A stretch of DNA of 64,000 bases from Ruegeria_B marisflavi (GTDB lineage Bacteria; Pseudomonadota; Alphaproteobacteria; Rhodobacterales; Rhodobacteraceae), in assembly GCF_025673445.1 (NCBI RefSeq), contig NZ_JAOVQN010000019.1, positions 41,267-105,266 of the forward strand. Reading direction: 5' to 3'. Both the position numbers and the translations under genes were made by a program. Positions 1-7,913 of this stretch are shown here, one piece after another (within the stretch, counting starts at the first letter, position 1; the number at the start of each line of letters is the position of its first letter). A model generated the notes under the pieces. The model worked only from the letters and a program-made list of their open reading frames with translations, was not told the origin of the DNA and searched no databases.

Positions 1-315
1 ACGGCGCCGGTGGCGATGGCCATTGCCGAGGAACTGGGCGGGCTGCCCTCGCTGACGGCGGTGCTGGTGATCGTGACCGGGATCTTCGGGGCCATGTTCG
101 GGCCAATGCTGCTGAACCTGCTGGGCATCCGCGACTGGCAGGCGCGCGGCTTGGCGATGGGCACGGCCAGCCACGGCATCGGCACCGCGCGCGCCTTGCA
201 GGTGAACGAAACGGCGGGCGCGTTTTCGGGGCTGGCCATGGGATTGAACGCGGTGGCCACCGCGCTGCTGCTGCCGCTGCTCTGGGCACTGCTTGTGCGG
301 TTCGGTCTGGTCTGA
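1..315 (+). CDS. LrgB/CidB family membrane protein, C-terminal part (partial)
   Basis: The reading frame is open from base 1, so the gene starts before the window; 104 codons remain. The visible part begins TAPVAMAIAEELGG, matching the conserved 'TxPIAM' segment of LrgB/CidB proteins, followed by two hydrophobic helices (about residues 20-45 and 80-100) and an 'ASHGIGTARAL' segment, also typical of the family. LrgB-type proteins are inner-membrane proteins linked to murein hydrolase control or export of small carboxylates in other bacteria. That role is family knowledge and cannot be tested here because the N-terminal part and the usual LrgA partner would lie upstream. Confidence 0.85.
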   Translation, partial: TAPVAMAIAEELGGLPSLTAVLVIVTGIFGAMFGPMLLNLLGIRDWQARGLAMGTASHGIGTARALQVNETAGAFSGLAMGLNAVATALLLPLLWALLVRFGLV

Positions 316-456
316 GGCGGCCCGTGCGCCTCTTGGGGTTTGTGGTTTGATCGCCAGACCGGGAAAGCCACTTGGCCTTGCGTGTCTGCCTCAGACGTTT
401 GTCTCAGCTCTGTCGGTGCGATTAGTTGAAGTGGCAGGGCTTTGGGGAGGCGGACG

Positions 457-2048
457 TTGCCGCAATCACCAGATCACCACGTGGACGAGACGACAACCCG
501 GCCGAACATCCTGGTTCGTTCGATTGCCGGTCTGTCGGTTTCGATCCGGCTGAAGCTGCTGTCGGCCTTTCTGGGTGTCACTTTGTTGATGGCCGGGCTG
601 GCCTGGATCGGGTTGGAGACTCTGCGGCAGGCGAACGACAGAACCGAGAGATTGTTGCGCGATCAGGCGCGCATCGCCTTTTTCAACGATCAATACCTGT
701 ATCTGAGCGATCTGGTGACCCTGGCCACGGCGATAGCCATCGACCCAAACGATGTGCAGCAGCAGAACGCCAGCGGGTTCTTTATCAACACCTCCTTTCT
801 TCTGGTCGAAGGCACCAACAACCTCGTCTTTCACACCGGTCAGGGGCTCAGGACGATCGGACGCGCCGGACTGCCGGACTGCCGGACAATGCGGAAATCT
901 CGGCGCAGCGGGCAAACGCAAAGCGGTTGCAGGAGATTGCCCGGCGCGCAGGCTCCTTGCGCGAGAGCAAGGATTACAAGTCGGCAGGCACGATCGCGCG
1001 CCAGACCTTTTTGCCCATCGCGCTGCGGATGCAGCGGGGCGCCTATTCCAAGGTACAGGTAATCGAGGCGGAAATGGCCGAAACGGCGAAATCGACGGCG
1101 CTGGCCTATGAGGCCTCGCGCGAGATGGTCATCGCCTCGGCCCTGGTGGCGATTGGCGTGGCCTTTCTGCTTGGCTATGCAATTTCCGGGTCGCTGATCT
1201 GGCCGGTCCGGCGGATTGGCCGGACCCTGAACGCCATCGCGGGCGGCCGGTTCGATGTGCGGGTCACGGTTCCCAACCGGGACGAGTTGGGGGATCTGGC
1301 CCGCAATGTGAACGCGACCAGCCAGCGGCTGGGGGAGCTTTATGCAAAGGTCGAGGCACAACGGGCGGAGCTGGCCACCGAACACGCGCGGTCCGAGAGG
1401 TTGCTGCGCAACCTTTTGCCCGAGCAGATCGCCGCCCGGCTCAAGGACGATCCGACCCAGACAATCGCGGACAGCCTGCCGCTGGTGGCGATCCTGTTTG
1501 CCGATATCGCGGGCTTTACCCCGCGGGCCGCAAAGATGACGCCGGAGGAGATCGTCAATTTTCTCAATGGCCTGTTCTCGGTCTTCGACGAACTGGCGCA
1601 ACGGCACGGGCTGGAAAAGATCAAAACGATCGGCGATTCCTATATGGTGGCGGCAGGCGCGCCGGAGGCCTGCGACGATCCGGTGCACAGGGTCGCGGAA
1701 ATGGCGCTGGATATGCTGGATGTCGCCCGGACCTTTGCCGGTGGTGTGGACATCCGGATCGGCCTGCATGCCGGGCCGGCGGTGGCCGGTGTGATCGGCC
1801 ACCAGAAGCTGTTCTATGACATCTGGGGCGAAACGGTGAATATCGCCAGCCGCATGGAAAGCCATGGCGAGCCGGGACGCATACAGGCGACAAAGCCAGT
1901 GCGTGACCAACTGGCGGGACGCTATGGGTTCGTGCCACGGGGGCAAATCCACATCGATGGGGTCGGACCGATGCAGACCTGGTGGCTGGCGGGGCGCTTG
2001 GGGGACACCGGACCGCAGGCAGAGGCGCCCTCCAGACCCCGGACGTAA
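457..2048 (+). pseudogene. Class III adenylate/guanylate cyclase with HAMP domain, frameshifted
   Basis: Two reading frames together encode one cyclase. The first runs from a TTG at 457 (GGGGAGG at 444-450 sits 6 nt upstream) and carries a membrane helix near residues 25-50 and a sensor region. The second carries membrane helix two, a HAMP linker, a coiled coil and a full catalytic domain (LFADIAGFTP, then KTIGDSYMVAAG and WGETVNIASRM), ending at 2048. The switch between frames falls at an 8-bp tandem duplication at 865-886. Removing one unit joins the frames exactly (..RAGLPD to NAEISAQRA..). As written, the product stops before the HAMP and catalytic domains. It is either a recent null allele, a slippage-switchable gene, or a sequencing artefact. 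Confidence 0.8.
865..886. repeat. 8-bp tandem repeat causing the cyclase frameshift
   Basis: The unit CTGCCGGA is present twice (871-878 and 879-886) and preceded by the partial copy GCCGGA (865-870), about 2.75 copies in all. One unit more than the open-frame version shifts the frame by +2, which is exactly the offset between the two halves of the cyclase. Confidence 0.9.
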
Positions 2049-2050
2049 AA

Positions 2051-2074
2051 GGGCGCGCCGATATCGGCGCGCCC
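2051..2074. terminator. Bidirectional terminator between cyclase and tatC
   Basis: A perfect 24-bp palindrome (arms GGGCGCGCCGAT/ATCGGCGCGCCC) is preceded by AAAA and followed by TTT, so it can act on both strands. It lies between two convergent genes, where a shared terminator is expected. Confidence 0.8.
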
Positions 2075-2100
2075 TTTGGTCATCTCCAGACGCCTGACGC

Positions 2101-3027
2101 CTACTTGCTCTCTTCCTCGTCGAACTCGGCCATCAGCGGATCGTCGAATTCCTGTTCGTCGTCATAATAGCCGTCGGCGCGCAACTGAGCCTCGCGTTTC
2201 TTTTCGACCCGGGCCACCAGAAAGATCGAGATCTCGTAAAGCCCGTAGACCACCACGAAGAGGATGAGCTGGGTCACCACGTCCGGCGGGGTCACCAGGG
2301 CCGCCAGCACCAGGATCGCCACGACGGCGTATTTGCGCACGCTGCCCAGCCCCTCGGCGCTGACCAGACCGGCCTTGCCCATCAGGGTCAGCAGAACCGG
2401 AAGCTGGAAGCAGAGACCAAAGGCCATGATGAACTTGAGCGTGATGTCGAGCGATTCGTTGACCTTGCCGAAGAAGGTGATCCTGACCCCATCGGAGGTT
2501 TCGGGAACCACCGCCACGTCTGCTGGCACGTCCCCCGCCGCCCCCGACAACAGGTTGGCAAAGATCGAGCTGACATCGGCAAAGCCCAGGAAGAACTGCA
2601 TCGCCAGCGGCGTGACCACGAATTGCGCGAAGGCCGCACCCAAGAGGAACATGAAGGGCGAGGCGATCATGAAGGGCAGGAACGCGCCCTTTTCCGACCG
2701 GTAGAGCCCCGGCGCGACAAAGCGCCAGAGCTGGTAGCCGATCACCGGAAAGGCCAGTGCGAAACCGAACACCATCGAAATGCGGAACAATGTGAACAGG
2801 TATTCCTGCGGCGAGGTGTATTGCAGCGTCGGTGACGGGTCGCCCAGCTCGCGCAGCGTCGCCTCGATCGGCGCCAGCAGGAATTGCAGGATCGGCTCGG
2901 CCACGACAAAGGCCAGCACGATCCCGACGATAAAGGCGATCACCGCACGGATCAGCCGGGTGCGCAGCTCGGCCAGGTGTTCGATCAGCGGGGCGGACGT
3001 GTCGTCGATCTCGTCTGTCTTGCTCAT
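2101..3027 (-). CDS. tatC: Sec-independent (Tat) protein translocase subunit TatC
   Basis: This 308-residue polytopic inner-membrane protein is the receptor that binds twin-arginine signal peptides and exports folded proteins with TatB and TatA. The N-terminus has the family motif DDTSAPLIEHLAELRTRL, followed by about six membrane helices and the conserved SPQEYLFTLFRISMVFGFALA and 'FRYEKGAFLPF'-like (YRSEKGAFLPF) segments. The loop after helix 3 is longer than in E. coli TatC, with an insert around residues 160-190, and the C-terminus has an acidic tail; both are common in this family of bacteria. It overlaps tatB by 4 nt (ATGA), so translation is probably coupled. Tat substrates nearby include the binding protein at 34756. 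Confidence 0.95.
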   Translation of the reverse strand: MSKTDEIDDTSAPLIEHLAELRTRLIRAVIAFIVGIVLAFVVAEPILQFLLAPIEATLRELGDPSPTLQYTSPQEYLFTLFRISMVFGFALAFPVIGYQLWRFVAPGLYRSEKGAFLPFMIASPFMFLLGAAFAQFVVTPLAMQFFLGFADVSSIFANLLSGAAGDVPADVAVVPETSDGVRITFFGKVNESLDITLKFIMAFGLCFQLPVLLTLMGKAGLVSAEGLGSVRKYAVVAILVLAALVTPPDVVTQLILFVVVYGLYEISIFLVARVEKKREAQLRADGYYDDEQEFDDPLMAEFDEEESK

Positions 3028-3482
3028 GTCTCGGTTCCGGGTTTCAGCGCGGCCTCGGCTTCCTGAGCCTTTTCAAGCTCGGCCGTGGCCTCGCGCAGGC
3101 GCCGTTCCGCGGCGGCGCGGGCGGTGGCGGCCTGGATCTTCTTGGCCTGCTCGGCCCGCTCGGTCGCCAGTTTGCCGGTCTCGGTGCCGGGGTCGTATTT
3201 GGTCGGGTCCACGCCGGTGCGCAGATCGCTGGCGGCCTTGCGCACCCCGTCGAGCGCCGAATCCACCGGGTTGGTGGCGGCCTTGAGCCCCTTGGAGATC
3301 TCCTTGACCCCGGCCTCGTCGGCGGCATCGTTCATCGCCCGGCTGAATTCACGCGCCAGCCCGCGGGCCTTGCCGACCCAGCGACCGACGTTGCGAAACA
3401 GCACGGGCAGGTCCTTGGGCCCCACGACGATCAGCGCCACGACGCCGATCACCAGAAGCTCGCTCCAGCCCAGATCGAACAT
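3024..3482 (-). CDS. tatB: Sec-independent (Tat) protein translocase subunit TatB
   Basis: The 152-residue protein starts MFDLGWSELLVIGVVALIVVG, the TatB signature: a short membrane helix, then the Gly-Pro hinge (VVGPKDLP) and an amphipathic helix (FRNVGRWVGKARGLAREF). The tail is charged and alanine-rich (AAAERRLREATAELEKAQ), probably coiled coil. TatB pairs with TatC to form the substrate receptor. The gene is second in tatABC, 6 nt after tatA and overlapping tatC by 4 nt. Length is usual for alphaproteobacterial TatB. Confidence 0.95.
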   Translation of the reverse strand: MFDLGWSELLVIGVVALIVVGPKDLPVLFRNVGRWVGKARGLAREFSRAMNDAADEAGVKEISKGLKAATNPVDSALDGVRKAASDLRTGVDPTKYDPGTETGKLATERAEQAKKIQAATARAAAERRLREATAELEKAQEAEAALKPGTET

Positions 3483-3488
3483 ATGCGG

Positions 3489-3704
3489 TTACGCCTTGTC
3501 CTTGTCGGTCTCGGGCGAGACGTCCTTGGCAGTCTGGGCCACGTCTTCCTCAAGCTCCTTGGTGCCGTCGCTGACACCCTTCTTGAAGGCGGTGATGCCC
3601 TTGCCGACCTCGCCCATGAGCGAGCTGATCTTGCCGCGGCCAAACAGCACGAGGACCACGACGGCGATGAGCAGAAGGCCGGGAAGGCCGATATTGTTGA
3701 GCAT
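3489..3704 (-). CDS. tatA: Sec-independent (Tat) protein translocase subunit TatA
   Basis: This 71-residue protein has one N-terminal membrane helix (LPGLLLIAVVVLVLFG) followed by the FGRGKISSLMGEVGKGITAFKKG amphipathic helix in which the F-G hinge is the TatA hallmark, then an acidic tail. TatA oligomerises to form the passage for folded proteins. It is the first gene of the operon. A GGAGAC ribosome site precedes the ATG. Confidence 0.95.
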   Translation of the reverse strand: MLNNIGLPGLLLIAVVVLVLFGRGKISSLMGEVGKGITAFKKGVSDGTKELEEDVAQTAKDVSPETDKDKA

Positions 3705-3932
3705 GGATCGTCTCCTTTGTCGTCATCGGACGCGCGGGCGCGCCTCCGGGCATGTCTCTGATCCCGGGTCTAGCGCGGGCGCGGGTGACGGCAAAGAGGG
3801 CGCGGTGCCGCGCGTGCCGCGATCGGGGCGAAATTTGCGATTTTGCCGGGGGGGCTTGATCCTCCTGACAGGTTTGTGTCAGTTGACGGTGGATATCACG
3901 GGAGCATCGCAACATGGACAGAAGGATATCCC

Positions 3933-4232
3933 ATGACCGAGACCGTCGAGATCGTCACCTTCGCGCTGAACCCCGATGTCAGCGCCACGCGTTTTGTGGA
4001 ACTGAGCCAGCAGACCGAAGACTTTGTGCGCGCCCTGCCCGGCTTTCTTCACCGCAGGCTGAGTCGGGGGGTCGACGGGCGCTGGACCGACTGTGTGGTC
4101 TGGACCGATGCGGCGGCGGCCGAGGCGGCCGCGCGCGCCTTCGAAACGGCGGATTGCGCGGCGGCGTTGATGGCCGCGATTGCCCCCGACAGTCTGAGCA
4201 TGCGGCACGAGGCGGTGCACTGGCGGATGTAA
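3933..4232 (+). CDS. Small ABM-like (ferredoxin-fold) protein
   Basis: The protein has 99 residues. The start is placed at MTETVEIVTFAL because GAAGGA lies 7 nt upstream; the frame is open further 5' but without a ribosome site. The pattern of a beta strand (VEIVTFALNP), a helix (ARFVELSQQTEDFVRALPGF), then 'GRWTDCVVWTD' and 'AAAEAAARAFE' resembles the antibiotic-biosynthesis-monooxygenase/dimeric alpha-beta barrel fold found in small stress proteins. It lies 24 nt upstream of the YafY-type regulator and is probably co-transcribed. No catalytic role can be assigned. Confidence 0.75.
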   Translation: MTETVEIVTFALNPDVSATRFVELSQQTEDFVRALPGFLHRRLSRGVDGRWTDCVVWTDAAAAEAAARAFETADCAAALMAAIAPDSLSMRHEAVHWRM

Positions 4233-4256
4233 TCTGCGGATGCGAAAGGACGGGTC

Positions 4257-4922
4257 ATGCGCCGTAGCGACCGCCTGTTCGATATCATCGGCATCCTGCG
4301 CGACGGCAAGCTGCACCGCGCGCAGGATATCGCGGACCGGCTGGAAGTGTCGGTCCGCACCATCTATCGCGACATGGACACGCTGGCCGCCTCGGGCATC
4401 CCGGTCGAGGGCGAGCGCGGCGTGGGTTACATGGTGCGCGAGCAGATCACCCTGCCGCCGCTGAACCTGACCCCCACCGAGCTGGAGGCGCTGAACCTCG
4501 GTATGGCGATCGTGGCAGAGGCGGCAGATCCGGAATTGAAGGCGGCGGCGCAAACGCTGGCCGACAAGATCGACGCGGTGCTGCCCATCCGCACCATTGC
4601 CGAGGCCGATGCCTGGAAATTCGCCGTCTACCCCTTTGCCGACGCCGCGCGCGGCCTGGCGCATATGCCGCCGATCCGGGCCGCGATCAAGGCACGCCAA
4701 AAGCTGCGGCTGAGCTATCGCCGCATCGACGGGGAACTGACCGAGCGCGTGGTGCGGCCGCTGCATATGGAATATTGGGGACGGGTCTGGACCCTGACCG
4801 CCTGGTGCGAGCTGCGTGAGGGGTTTCGGGTGTTCCGCATCGACCTGATCGAGGCGGTTGCCCCATTGCCGGAACTGTTCCGCGACGAGCCTGGCAAGAC
4901 CCTGGCCGATTACCAACCTTGA
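4257..4922 (+). CDS. YafY-family transcriptional regulator (HTH_11 + WYL domain)
   Basis: The 221-residue protein has an N-terminal winged helix-turn-helix (about residues 1-60: RSDRLFDIIGILRDGK, then AQDIADRLEVSVRTIYRDMDTL, the 'RTIYRDI' signature) and a C-terminal WYL-type ligand domain (about 130-210: IKARQKLRLSYRRIDGE, VRPLHMEYWGRVWTLTAWCELR). The DNA-binding start is well conserved from MRRSDRLFDII. It follows the ABM-like gene closely, which may be its target or share its signal. The ligand is unknown. Confidence 0.9.
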   Translation: MRRSDRLFDIIGILRDGKLHRAQDIADRLEVSVRTIYRDMDTLAASGIPVEGERGVGYMVREQITLPPLNLTPTELEALNLGMAIVAEAADPELKAAAQTLADKIDAVLPIRTIAEADAWKFAVYPFADAARGLAHMPPIRAAIKARQKLRLSYRRIDGELTERVVRPLHMEYWGRVWTLTAWCELREGFRVFRIDLIEAVAPLPELFRDEPGKTLADYQP

Positions 4923-4924
4923 GC

Positions 4925-5036
4925 GGGGGCTGGGGCGCTGCCCCCCGTCCTGCGACGCCCGCCGGAGTACTTCCGGCGAAGTGAAGACGGGCACCGTTGC
5001 AGCTTCTTTCTGGTCAAAAATACTCCTGCCGGAGGC
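4925..5036. repeat. Dispersed intergenic element, copy A
   Basis: This copy has a GGGGGC/GCCCCC hairpin (4925-4945), a CGCCGGA/TCCGGCG hairpin (4960-4978) containing the GGAGTA core, then CTTCTTTCTGGTCAAAAATACTCC on the facing arm. The same building blocks occur at 10231, 19143 and 28808, always directly after a stop codon. See the findings for the comparison. Confidence 0.75.
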
Positions 5037-5054
5037 ACGGGCCGCAAGGCCCGT
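5037..5054 (-). terminator. Hairpin downstream of the M23 peptidase gene
   Basis: ACGGGCC and GGCCCGT form a 7-bp GC-rich stem with a 4-nt loop, 4 nt beyond the stop codon of the peptidase gene. The U tract is weak, so this is a moderate call. Confidence 0.5.
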
Positions 5055-5058
5055 ACAT

Positions 5059-6234
5059 TTACTTCAGATAGGGTTCGGGGTCGAAACTGTCGAAGCCCTT
5101 GCGCACTTCGAAATGCACATAGGCATTGTCGCCCTCGCGCAGCCGGGCGATTTTCTGACCCCGTTTCACGGTGTCGCCCTTGTTCACCTCGATGCCGTCA
5201 ACATTGGCATAGACGGTCAGCAGGTTGTCGGCATGCCGGATCACCACTATCGGCACCTGATCGGCATCCGCCGTGATCGCGGCGACGGTGCCACCTTCGG
5301 CGGCGTTGACGGCGCTGCCCGGGGCGCCCGCGATATCGATCCCTTCGTTCTTGCCCTTGTCATAGGGTCGCACGATCTTGCCTTTGACCGGAAAGGCCAG
5401 CTGGGCTTTGCTGCTGGCTGTGGGTTGCCCCACGGACACATCCGGAGCGGCAGGCGCGACGGCAGCAACTTTCTCGTCGGGCAAAGGTTTTGTGGCCGAA
5501 GGTGGTGTGGGAGTGGGCGACCCGGCGCCGGGCGCAGTTGTGGCGGCCGCGACGGCGGCAGGAGCCGCTGCCTGTTGTTTTGGCGCCGGCTGGTCCTTGA
5601 CCGGGATCAGCAGGTACTGTCCCTCGCGGATGGCAAAATCGGAGCCGAGCCCGTTCCATTCGGCCAGCGCGTTGACCGGCACCTGGTAGAGGCGCGAGAT
5701 GGTATAGGCGGTCTCGCCGCGCGCCACCTTGTGCCGGACCGGTTCCGGACCGCTGGGTTTGGCAGCGGCAGGTTTGGCGGGTTCCAGCGTGGTGGTCTGG
5801 ACCGGCGTCGTATCCGGCGCCCGATCGATGGCGCTGCCGGCAAGGGCCGCTATATCGACATTGCCGCCCTGCCCTGTTGGTTCGGCCACGCGACGCGGCA
5901 GGGCCAGCACCTCTCCCTCGCGCAGGCCATCGCCCGGTTGCAGCCCGTTGAACCGCGCCAGTTCAGCGGCAGGCAAACCGACCCGGTCGGCGAGCGCGGT
6001 CACGGAATCGCCACGCCGGGCAACCGCCACCTGGTAGTTGGGGTAGGAGATCACCCCGCGCTCGTCCGGGCGCGGGCGTGGCGCGGTCTTGGCCGCCTGT
6101 GCGGCCTCGGTGGTGTTGAAGGCGCCAATCTGGCCCCGCAGATCATAGTCGAGCGGCCCTTCGCAGGCAGCAAGCAGCGCCAGCGCGGCACAGGCCAGGG
6201 TGGGTCTGGTCAGGGTTCGGAACGAAACACGCAT
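5059..6234 (-). CDS. LysM/M23 peptidase lipoprotein, NlpD/DipM type
   Basis: The start is taken at MRVSFRTLTRPTL (GAGG 8 nt upstream), giving 391 residues. An N-terminal lipobox (LALLAACEGP, Cys about 24) predicts an envelope lipoprotein. Two LysM peptidoglycan-binding modules follow (about 65-115, 'VARRGDSVTALADRVGLPAAELARFNGL', and 165-210), then an Ala/Pro-rich linker and a C-terminal LytM/M23 domain from about 290 (VKGKIVRPYDKGKNEGIDIAG). The zinc-ligand pattern of active M23 enzymes, HxxxD and HxH, is not intact: NEGIDIAG has lost the first His and YVHFEVRK has one His of HxH. It is therefore probably an inactive, amidase-activating LytM factor like NlpD. It is third in a surE-pcm-nlpD order. 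Confidence 0.88.
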   Translation of the reverse strand: MRVSFRTLTRPTLACAALALLAACEGPLDYDLRGQIGAFNTTEAAQAAKTAPRPRPDERGVISYPNYQVAVARRGDSVTALADRVGLPAAELARFNGLQPGDGLREGEVLALPRRVAEPTGQGGNVDIAALAGSAIDRAPDTTPVQTTTLEPAKPAAAKPSGPEPVRHKVARGETAYTISRLYQVPVNALAEWNGLGSDFAIREGQYLLIPVKDQPAPKQQAAAPAAVAAATTAPGAGSPTPTPPSATKPLPDEKVAAVAPAAPDVSVGQPTASSKAQLAFPVKGKIVRPYDKGKNEGIDIAGAPGSAVNAAEGGTVAAITADADQVPIVVIRHADNLLTVYANVDGIEVNKGDTVKRGQKIARLREGDNAYVHFEVRKGFDSFDPEPYLK

Positions 6235-6316
6235 CTCATAATCCTCAATGCTGCCCCCCATGTGGTCCGGGGGTTCGCGTCAATCAACAGGGTCCGGGCG
6301 ACAGGGCCCGGGCGTC

Positions 6317-6964
6317 TCAGCCATCCTTGCCCAGCCCTTCGAGCAGCGGCACGAAACGGACCGGGCGCAATTCGTCATAGTCAAATCCAGTCTCGTGGCG
6401 ACGGACCCGGATCAGGGTCTGCACCGTATCCGACTGGCCGACGGGCAAAACCATGATACCGCCGATCTTGAGTTGCGCCAAGAGCGGGCCAGGCGCATCC
6501 TCGGCAGCGGCGGTGACGATGATGCGGTCAAAGGGGGCCTGGTCGGACAGGCCAAAGGAACCATCGGCGGTCATCGTGGTGATATTGACCAGTTGCAGGC
6601 GTTGGAACAGGGTCTGCGCCTCGCGCACCAGGCGGGCGTGGCGGTCGACGGTATAGACCCGGCGCGCCAGCTTGGCCAAGATCGCGGCCTGATAGCCCGA
6701 GCCGGTACCGACCTCGAGCACCTTGTCGCGCGGATGCACCTCGAGCGCCTGGGTCATCAGCCCGACAACCGAGGGCTGGCTGATGGTCTGACCGCAGGCA
6801 ATGGGCAGCGGCATGTCCTCGTAGGCGCGTTCGGCGAAGAGGCCGCGCACGAAAAGGCCGCGATCGACCTCTTCCATCGCCGCCAGCACCCGCCGGTCGG
6901 TCACGCCCTTCGACCGGAGCGCGAACAGGAACTGCATTTTGGTTTCGGCGTCGGGTCCGCTCAT
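6317..6964 (-). CDS. pcm: Protein-L-isoaspartate O-methyltransferase
   Basis: This 215-residue cytoplasmic enzyme uses SAM to methylate L-isoaspartyl residues in damaged proteins so they can be repaired. Family motifs are visible: VLEVGTGSGYQAAILAKLA (SAM loop, about residues 80-100), the upstream GQTISQPSVVGLMTQAL, and FDRIIVTAAAEDAP plus LPVGQ further on. It overlaps surE by 4 nt (ATGA), matching the conserved surE-pcm stress gene pair. Confidence 0.95.
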   Translation of the reverse strand: MSGPDAETKMQFLFALRSKGVTDRRVLAAMEEVDRGLFVRGLFAERAYEDMPLPIACGQTISQPSVVGLMTQALEVHPRDKVLEVGTGSGYQAAILAKLARRVYTVDRHARLVREAQTLFQRLQLVNITTMTADGSFGLSDQAPFDRIIVTAAAEDAPGPLLAQLKIGGIMVLPVGQSDTVQTLIRVRRHETGFDYDELRPVRFVPLLEGLGKDG

Positions 6965-7743
6965 AGGGTGGCCTGCAATGCCTCCAACGTGTCTTCGGCG
7001 GTCAGGTCCGCGCGCATGGGCGTGACCGAGATATAGCCGTCGAGATTGACGGCGGCATCGGTGCCGGGCGCGGTACGCGCCTGCTGGTCGCCGCCCTTGA
7101 TCCAGAGGAAGCGCTTGCCCGAGGGTGACAGATGCGGTTCGACCGCATAGCGCGAGCCCTGGCGAAAACCCTGGCGGACGACCTTGGTTCCCTTGACCTC
7201 GGCGGCAGGTACCGGCGGAAAGTTCACGTTGAAGAACAGGCGGTAGTCGGGCCGTTCCTGGGGCCAGGCGGCGAGGATGCGGCGGACCACCTCGGCGCCG
7301 TGGGTCTGGGCGATTTCGAAGGGATCTTCGCGGCCATAGTTGCGCGGGCCAAAGAACTGTGACAGCGCAATGGCGGGCAGGCCCTGAAGCGCCGCCTCCA
7401 TCGCGCCGCCGAGCGTGCCGGAATAGAGCGCGTTCTCGGCCGAGTTGTTGCCCCGGTTCACCCCCGACAGCACCAAGTCGGGGGGCGCGTCCTTCATCAC
7501 GTCATGCAGGCCCGCCAGCACGCAGTCGGCCGGGCTGCCTTCGGTCGCGAACCGGCGCGCGCCCAGTTTGGCGATCAGCATCGGATGGGTATAGCTGATG
7601 CAGTGACCCACGCCCGACTGTTCAAAGGCCGGGGCCACGGTCCAGACCTCTCCCTCCGGGCCGGCGAGGTCGCGGGCCAGTACCTCGAGCGCGGCCAGGC
7701 CCGGCGCGTTGATGCCGTCGTCATTGGTGATGAGAATGCGCAT
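6961..7743 (-). CDS. surE: 5'/3'-nucleotidase SurE
   Basis: This 260-residue survival protein is a metal-dependent nucleotidase acting on nucleoside monophosphates and short polyphosphate. The signature MRILITNDDGINAPG (metal ligands Asp-Asp) is at the N-terminus, with SGVNRGNNSAENALYSGTLGGAMEA around residues 95-120. It is the first gene of surE-pcm-M23 peptidase. The rpoS that follows this trio in enterobacteria is absent, as expected for alphaproteobacteria. Confidence 0.96.
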   Translation of the reverse strand: MRILITNDDGINAPGLAALEVLARDLAGPEGEVWTVAPAFEQSGVGHCISYTHPMLIAKLGARRFATEGSPADCVLAGLHDVMKDAPPDLVLSGVNRGNNSAENALYSGTLGGAMEAALQGLPAIALSQFFGPRNYGREDPFEIAQTHGAEVVRRILAAWPQERPDYRLFFNVNFPPVPAAEVKGTKVVRQGFRQGSRYAVEPHLSPSGKRFLWIKGGDQQARTAPGTDAAVNLDGYISVTPMRADLTAEDTLEALQATL

Positions 7744-7867
7744 GTCGTCCTGCCCCGTTTTGCCCTTGATAGACGCGGGTCACCCGCACGGCAAGCGCGG
7801 CAGGCCGCCGTTCTGCGGCATTCCTGTATCAGTCGGCGGCAAAACCGCACCGATCAGAGGGGGAGAA

Positions 7868-7913
7868 CCAGAATTTTGCAAAAATTCTGGGCACAAAAAA
7901 TCTCAGATTTTTT
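7868..7913. terminator. Paired AT-rich hairpins at the end of the ABC ATPase gene
   Basis: Two adjacent stem-loops are present: CCAGAATTTT-gca-AAAATTCTGG (7868-7890) and AAAAAATCT-c-AGATTTTTT (7895-7913). The second overlaps the stop codon (7903-7905) of the minus-strand ABC gene. With the A/T-rich stems this looks like a terminator for that gene. The region between here and surE must also hold the surE promoter. Confidence 0.55.

Noticed and set aside
840..1952. A 370-codon minus-strand frame over the cyclase
   Set aside because: The plus strand holds clear HAMP and cyclase motifs; the minus frame is a shadow with no ribosome site.
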